From Lentinula raphanica (lineage: Eukaryota; Basidiomycota; Agaricomycetes; Agaricales; Omphalotaceae): a stretch of 64,000 nt of DNA. Where the stretch lies: positions 1,116,001-1,180,000 of the forward strand of contig JANVFP010000016.1 in assembly GCA_027919835.1 (NCBI GenBank), in the 5' to 3' direction. Numbering within the stretch: position 1 is the first letter of the stretch; each line of letters begins with the position of its first letter. Below are positions 58,459 through 64,000 of the stretch, one piece after another. The translations under genes and the position numbers were made by a program. A model generated the notes under the pieces. It saw nothing but the letters and a program-made list of their open reading frames with translations, did no database searches and was not told the origin of the DNA.

Positions 58459-60473
58459 TTAAGGTGCGGAGCGTGGCCCTTGCATTGCGGGATCCTCTAA
58501 GTCTGTCTGCGCAATTTTAATTACGGGTGGCAGCGACGGTGGTGCGGAAAACACGTACACCTCTTCAACGTCGGCAGGAGTCATGGTGGTGTCCTCGTCT
58601 TTGGGCAGAGGTTCACCAGCCTTCCGAGCAGCCCTGGCGTTGTCAATGATCCGTTGACTAGCCTCCCCACGGTGTGCATAGAAACGAGCTTTCATAACAC
58701 AGTCGAAGAGTTGGGTCGTATGGAAGTTGATGAAGGCATTGTACTGCTCTTCGGTGTACGATTCAACCTCCGGGTTGTGGGCGAGTCCGATGTTGTGAAG
58801 AAGTTGCACGAGATCTCGATGATCTGTATCGTCGGGGGTACCTGTAACGATAATCAGTGACACGAAGCTTGCGGAAGGTCTCCGACTATGCAAAACGAAA
58901 TTATCTAACGGAAAATGCGTGATCTGGCAGATCAACGAGTTTCCGTAGAAGTCCGTACGAAAAAGCGGAAATTGGAAGTGGTACTCACTAGTATCCGCGA
59001 GTTCCAACGAATACTTCACCCTCTTAATCAGATCTTCACCAACAGCACGAGGCTGGGAGATCGCGGTTACAGCGTGCACAGTACTATGTGCTTGAGGAGA
59101 CAGAGCCCGCTCAGTCTCATCACCGTCCGCGGGACCAACATCGCGTTCGGAACGTTTGCGCTTGCTCTTGGTCTTGGAAGACTTCGGAGTGTCATCGTCG
59201 TCGACGGTGTCGCGCTTTTTGGTTTTGGTCTTAGCCTTCGCAGGAGCAGAATCCTCGACGTCGTCAGCCATCTATGGCACGGGTTAGTCATAGACTTGTC
59301 TGATCTTCAAGATCAGCCACGTACCGAGACATCCTGATCTGCCAGAGCAGCCGGTTCGTCGTCAGGGGATTTCTTCTTGCTTTTGGAACGAGTAGAGGGC
59401 CTGGTAGGAGGAGGAGGAGTCGCTTCCGCGGTCTTCTTCCCCTTCTCGCCTTTTTCACGTTCCTCCTTGGCGTGCTTGATCCTTTCGTCCATACCAATGA
59501 TATGATCGATGACGAGTTCAGCACGACGAGGCTGGATAAACCGTTAGCAGCTGATCTAACAGATCAACGTACCATACTTACCGGAGGGTCATACCGCGGA
59601 ACAGGAACACCCATACGCAGTGATTCCTGCATTTCAAAGCGTTGCTCGCGTGGACTACGGAAGTGGCCTCGCATGGGAAGTCCGCGGCCTCGTAAATGGT
59701 TAGCAAGTGCGCCTCGAGGACCTTTTGGAGGTGAAGGACCATGTTCTGCAAGATCAGCATCCTAGGACCTTTACTTAGTAAATGGATCTTCGTAAACAGT
59801 TGCAGAAACGCACCACCTCGGCCATGAACTTGGCATCAGCATCGGAAACGGCTGGATCTGCTGGATCAGTCGCAACTTCCTTGCCTTTCGACTTGGATTT
59901 CGACGGTCCTTCAGGATCAGCAGGTGGAACACTAGGTCCGCGAGTACTGACAGCAGGAGAACCCTGTCTGCCTTGGTCCTCACGGAGCTTTTTGCGACGA
60001 AGGTCGTTCAGCTGAATGTAGAAACTGACGATCTCAGCGTTCTTCCCTCCCTCTTCAGAGAGTTTGGGAAACTGCTTAGGGATCTCGTCACGGATAGTGC
60101 GGTACGCATTCACGGCGGAAAGTAATTCCTCCGCGAGATTGTCGTACGCCCGCAGATATTCCTTGTTCATACAAGCAGCGTCGCGGGACACTCGAATGAG
60201 CTAGCGGAAAATGGTTAGTTTTGCTAGATCTAGCAGACCAGACGGTTTCCGTACCAAATGAGTGTACGCACAACGGACATCGTTCAGAAAGATCGTTTTG
60301 TTGGACGTGGTGAACTCGACCTTGTCCTTGCTAGGACTGTACTTGGCACCTTGCCAGGCCAGGCTCTTGTCATCGCTAACACGAGCAGCCCAGTACTCCG
60401 CGTCGACGCACCAGTTGGCAAAGTCAGCTTCAAGCGAGATAGGGAGATTGTGGTACTCGAAGTTGGGAGCCAT
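58459..60473 (-). CDS. spliced orphan gene antisense to element 2, 123 bp beyond pol
   Basis: Not recognised. Six exons: 60255-60473, 59817-60200, 59582-59761, 59325-59531, 58989-59271 and 58459-58841, 551 residues; all joins are in frame. The first exon starts MAPNFEYHNLPISLEADFANW and has a domain-like composition. Next come LIRVSRDAACMNKEYLRAYDNLAEELLSAVN, a coiled-coil-prone stretch, a Lys/Ser/Pro-rich linker (KSKSKGKEV), an Arg-rich segment (RRAELVIDHIIGMDERIKHAKEEREKG), then a basic region with KTKSKRKRSERD, which looks like a nuclear signal, and a C-terminal helix-rich half (RDLVQLLHNIGLAHNPEVESY). The 147-nt last intron is in frame and open, so it may be retained. Four of the five introns hold a TGATCT-N3-AGATC palindrome, unlike other genes in the window. 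The gene is convergent with pol. It may be cargo or an accessory gene of element 2. Confidence 0.7.
58920..58934. repeat. 15-bp palindrome TGATCT-GGC-AGATCA
   Basis: Perfect arms; lies inside the last intron of the antisense gene. Confidence 0.8.
59301..59315. repeat. 15-bp palindrome TGATCT-TCA-AGATCA
   Basis: Perfect arms; inside the 53-nt intron 59272-59324. Confidence 0.8.
59552..59566. repeat. 15-bp palindrome TGATCT-AAC-AGATCA
   Basis: Perfect arms; inside the 50-nt intron 59532-59581. Confidence 0.8.
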
Positions 60474-61248
60474 TTTTTTCGTTGAGTTGGGAGTCGGATC
60501 TCTTAGATCAAGGGCTTTTATACCTTTTCCGAGGCTTCGGGTCAGCAGGGGACTGCTGAGCTTTAGTTTGGGGGAGGGGACACACGGTGTTTCAAGAATT
60601 TTCGAAATTTCAGAAATTTTCATGAAAATTTTACGAGATCTGAAAGACCTGTGTTCATTGACAGCTCAAGCATGCGTACAACGCAAAGACTCAGATCTAA
60701 AACCGACGCAGCTTGCAATTTGTAAAGCCCAATGGATTTAACATGCCATATGAGGCTGCAACCACCAACTTGATAACCGAAGAAATAACATTGATGAGCT
60801 GATCTAGCAGATCAAAATGATCTAGCAGATCAAGCGGAACTTCGGTTCAATAGACAACGGAGAGTACGGCAAAAGCCTCAGCAAGGACACTGACTGGCTG
60901 AAGCAAACACTTAGAAGGACACAGTAGGATCAGAAAATACTTATAGTGTCCTTCAGGTGGAAGTGAAGAGGGAAGACCTAAGCTCAGAAGCTATCTTAGA
61001 AGGAGCTCAGAGGATTGAATGTTGCACTTAGGGACTCTTCAGGAGAGCTCAGACAAGTAGTGGACAGGATAAAGAAAACCCAGACGGGTATTGACATTCG
61101 CGGATCTGCTACAGGTGCTACTCAAAAGAAAATCAGGAGCAAACGATGTACGGAAAAGCTAGAATCGATCAAAACAAAAGTAGCTGCAGTCTGGCTCTAC
61201 GATAAGAGTCCGATCACTACACTACTAGGTTATGAGACGAGGTACGAG
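60474..61248. other. region between the two antisense genes
   Basis: Non-coding. Contains two perfect 15-bp palindromes at 60800-60814 and 60818-60832 separated by 3 bp, the tightest pair in the window, and one near-perfect copy at 60496. Several AAGGACAC / CTCAGAAG-like words recur at 60880-61020. These could be promoter sites for the antisense gene at 58.5-60.5 kb. Confidence 0.5.
60800..60832. repeat. pair of 15-bp palindromes TGATCT-AGC-AGATCA
   Basis: Two perfect copies at 60800-60814 and 60818-60832, separated by 3 bp, upstream (on the minus strand) of the antisense gene start. Confidence 0.8.
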
Positions 61249-63969
61249 CTAAGTCTGTTCATCTCCCTCCGCCAGGTCATCGTCACCGTCTCCCTCGCCG
61301 TCGTCGTCGTCAGCATCCGGGTCGGCCATTAACTCTTGAACGGCGGCAATGCTTGCTGAACCACCTTCTGCGTCCATGTCATCGTCAGGAACCGTCACGG
61401 ATGGAGGAGGTGCAGAGGTAGAAGGAGTCCTGAACCCAGGAGACGAAACGAAGTTAACGGGGATACCGGCGGCGGGACGACGGCGTGATTTCAGCCCTGG
61501 TTCATCCGAAACCGTGGTAGGCTTCAACGGAGAAGGCGGAAAAGAAGATTGGGTGGAACGAAGGGCCACGGCTTGAGACTGGTCAGAGGATTCCGGGGGG
61601 GAGGCAGGTGTTCGCGCATAAACGCCTCCAAACGAGGAATGTCCTCCGGATTGCTGAGGTAGTCTATAAGGTTACAGGCGGAATTCCAGCCAAAAAGGGT
61701 CGCTAGCCAGGTCAGAGTATCGTAGTCCAAGGGAAGGTTCGGGTTGTCGTCAGCCCATCGAGAAAGGACCACGTTTAGATCGAAGCTGGAGTCCCGGACC
61801 TTCTGCATGCCTTGTAACAACGCTTGCTGGGCCTCCTGAAAAAGGGGAGCGAAAGAGTTCTGAAGCTTGGTGATACGGTCCAACGCGGTAGCATATTGTT
61901 CGAGGGAAGCGGAATAACCTGAGTTGAAGAAGTCAGAGACAGAGGTCGATGAGAGAGGGCAACAACGAGTGGTACTTACCATCAGGATAGCCTTGGACAT
62001 GATTGTAAATAGCGAGGAAACGGTCACGATGCTCGTCTAAGGAGAGGCAGCTTGGGCAAGAGCGATGTGTGCCATTGCACTGGCGACAGGCTCCGCCATG
62101 CTTCTCACTGGCCTCACAGATCTCTCCGCGACTAATGCAGGTGATACAATTGTTCGTCGAGTACAAGGACTCCGGGGAAGGCAGGGTACGGGTGTTGTTA
62201 GGCCACAAAAACCTGGAACTGGCGTATCCGAAACGGCTTAAGCCCTGCAATGAGAAAGTGGTGTCCCCGATGGTGGCAAAAGCACCGAAGTTTTTCAATT
62301 CCTCGGTAATCTTCCACTTGGGAGCACGCAGGAATGGAATCTTAGCCCCGCGTTTGTTGGTCTCCACTGTCTTAGAAATCAACTCGGAGAAGGGAGTTTT
62401 AGGCGTAAAGTGAGGGTTCGTAAGAAACTGGGAATGGGCGGAGGTCTTTGTGTCGTCCCATTAAAATAGTCCGGTTCCCCTTCTTGTATACGGAGGGCTC
62501 CTCCTCCTTAGAGGGGAAGACTCCTCGATGGCAGGAGAATCAGCACGAACCTTGCCTGCGGCTTTCTGCGTACGACGCTTTTTAGCCGGAGGGTCGGGAA
62601 GTGACACTTCAGGCTTAAATTCCATGGGTGAGCGAGGGCGCTTGGAAGAAGGAGGTGGTTCAGGAATCTTTCGGAACTCCTCAGGATCTTCGGCTTCGTT
62701 TTGGCCACCCGGGCGATGCTCTGTCGAATCAAGAGGACATCGGGTTTACCAGGAGCCTTGAAGAGATCAGAGGGTGGTTCGTCCTCCTCGGCCTCAACGA
62801 CTGACGAAACGACTGGCCGGTGGCGAGCGAGTCGGCGAGGTTGAAGGGAAGAAGAGGCAGGTGAGGAAGGATTATCAAAATCCGGTGATGGTGGGCGAAG
62901 TCGCGTCTTACTGCCGAGCGGGGACGGAGGAACGGGAGCAGGAGCAGCAACGACGACAGTGTAAGCCGGATCCGGTCGTAACACTCGTTTGGAAACAGGA
63001 TGGGTAATCTGGTCAACGGAGGAACCTTGGCTGACCACCGTCAGTAAAAGCTGGCCCTCCCGAGTAGAAGGATCGAACGGGATGGGGATGGCGAGGTCCT
63101 GCAGGTCAAAGATTTCGGTTATATCCTCCTAGTGGCAAGACAGAGTCAGTAAAGCTGGGAGATAGAAACGGGGATGGTACAAACCATCAGGCGATCGCGG
63201 GTCCGAGTACTCATTCCAGGACCGTCTCGAATCTTGGAGTTGTAAACGCGCGCGGCGTACTCAGCCTCAGTCAAATGCTCTTCACAGAATTCGCAAATGA
63301 GGATGACGAGGATGGAGCGACCAGCGGACAGTTGTGGCACCATGCCAAAATAACTGGTAATATTGCTGCAGACAGGGAGTAAGCTATAGCCGCGGAGGCA
63401 GCCAGACGAAAAGAGAACCTACCAAGCTATGAGAGAAGTTGGGCAGGTCAGTGAAAGCAATCAAGCGACGATGGATTTCGGTCTTGGCAAGATGTCCTCG
63501 AATGAGGCGGGAAAATCCACGGTGCAGGAAGGAGAGAGCCTGGAACAGTTGGAAAGCTTCCCCAGATGAGGTGAAACCAGTTGAGAAGGTGGAACAGAAT
63601 GTGGTCAGTTGGGGAGGGTAAAAGGTAGTGAGACGAGAATCATTAGTGTCCTGTTCCGCCACGCCTTGAAATCGACCTCCTCTGGATGTGTATAGCGCCG
63701 AAGACTGAAAGCAGGACTGGCTGTGTTGGGAAACTGCTTCCACCGATTTACGAGCAGGGAGCACTCCTCGGCGGAGGCAGGAAGAAACAGGGCTGAGGAG
63801 TCGTTGGCCAGTGGCCCACCTCCCGAATAGCCCGGTCGAAGTGAATGTGGTGGACGGCGTCGACGTCGAGTACGTCTACCGGACGGACGGATAATTTCTT
63901 CCTGGCGGTGGTCGCAGCAGAAGAAGTGGTAGTGGGTTTAGGTACGGGACGTTTAGACGAAGATGCCAT
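61249..63969 (-). pseudogene. orphan gene with Zn2Cys6-like cluster, several frame breaks
   Basis: Unknown family; reads like one of the multi-copy orphan genes of mushroom genomes. Start MASSSKRPVPKPTTTSSA (63969). Pieces of one protein in several frames: an N-terminal basic part; a middle region (GEAFQLFQALSFLHRGFSRL), a segment with CEFCEEHLTEAEYA (CxxC), a Pro/Ser-rich linker, then the cysteine cluster CITCISRGEIC-x9-CRQCNGTHRSC at about 62070-62150. The spacing C-x2-C-x6-C-x9-C-x2-C-x6-C equals the Zn(II)2Cys6 DNA-binding consensus. The C-terminus is a helical region (LEQYATALDRITKLQ) and an acidic tail. The frame breaks (about 61601, 62458, 62514, 62710, 63808) each look like one base lost from a homopolymer. 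Probably functional once those are checked. Confidence 0.6.
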
Positions 63970-64000
63970 CGTATCGAGGACGTGGATAACGATGGGGAGA

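Noticed and set aside
1..64000. tRNA, rRNA, CRISPR or bacterial-type operon signals
   Set aside because: No tRNA A/B-box pair with a foldable cloverleaf, no rRNA core sequence, and no spaced direct repeats were seen; the gene structure is eukaryotic throughout.

Overview
The window is nuclear DNA of a filamentous basidiomycete, most likely an Agaricomycete. Genes are dense on both strands, nearly every gene is broken by GT-AG introns of about 45-75 nt, and the families are typical of mushrooms: an F-box protein, THO subunit 3, lipin/Pah1, a PQ-loop protein, a class A flavin monooxygenase, Ty3-type LTR elements and many orphan secreted proteins. Exon joins were read by eye from splice sites and reading frame; nothing was searched against a database.

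0-9.5 kb: an F-box protein (runs off the left edge), a short-chain dehydrogenase, THO complex subunit 3 and a 1210-residue seven-helix membrane protein with a very long cytoplasmic-type loop. 10-25 kb: four signal-peptide or putative secreted orphan genes, two of them an inverted paralogue pair with identical first and last exon lengths, interleaved with a HAD phosphatase, a type II membrane glycosyltransferase and a PQ-loop transporter. 25-43 kb: Pah1/lipin phosphatidate phosphatase, a small secreted disordered protein, an FAD monooxygenase, a 1.1-kb almost perfect foldback element flanked by TTA, another secreted orphan, a Cdc20/Cdh1-family APC/C activator, an allantoate-permease-type MFS transporter and an unknown disordered protein.

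43.2-64 kb is retroelement territory. Element 1 (minus strand) has one visible LTR, a polypurine tract, an extra spliced ORF just inside the LTR, and an intact 1327-codon RT-RNase H-integrase-chromodomain ORF that is cut off at its 5' side at about 48.9 kb. Element 2 (plus strand) follows: a 1.8-kb leader with a TATA box and a possible primer binding site, gag with a CCHC knuckle, protease, RT/RNase H and integrase, interrupted by about a dozen frame breaks. A spliced gene of unknown function lies antisense just beyond pol (58.5-60.5 kb), and a second antisense gene with a Zn2Cys6-like cluster fills 61.2-64 kb.

The most unusual signal is a 15-bp palindrome, TGATCT-N3-AGATCA with a variable centre. 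It occurs at least six times with perfect arms and about a dozen times with one mismatch, only between 48.9 and 60.9 kb. It is found in the leader of element 2, inside gag and pol, and inside four of the five introns of the antisense gene. This ties the antisense gene to the retroelement and suggests a composite element with its own dispersed binding sites. A caution applies: almost every frame break in 51-64 kb looks like the loss of one base from a short homopolymer, so this part may be unpolished assembly rather than decayed DNA.
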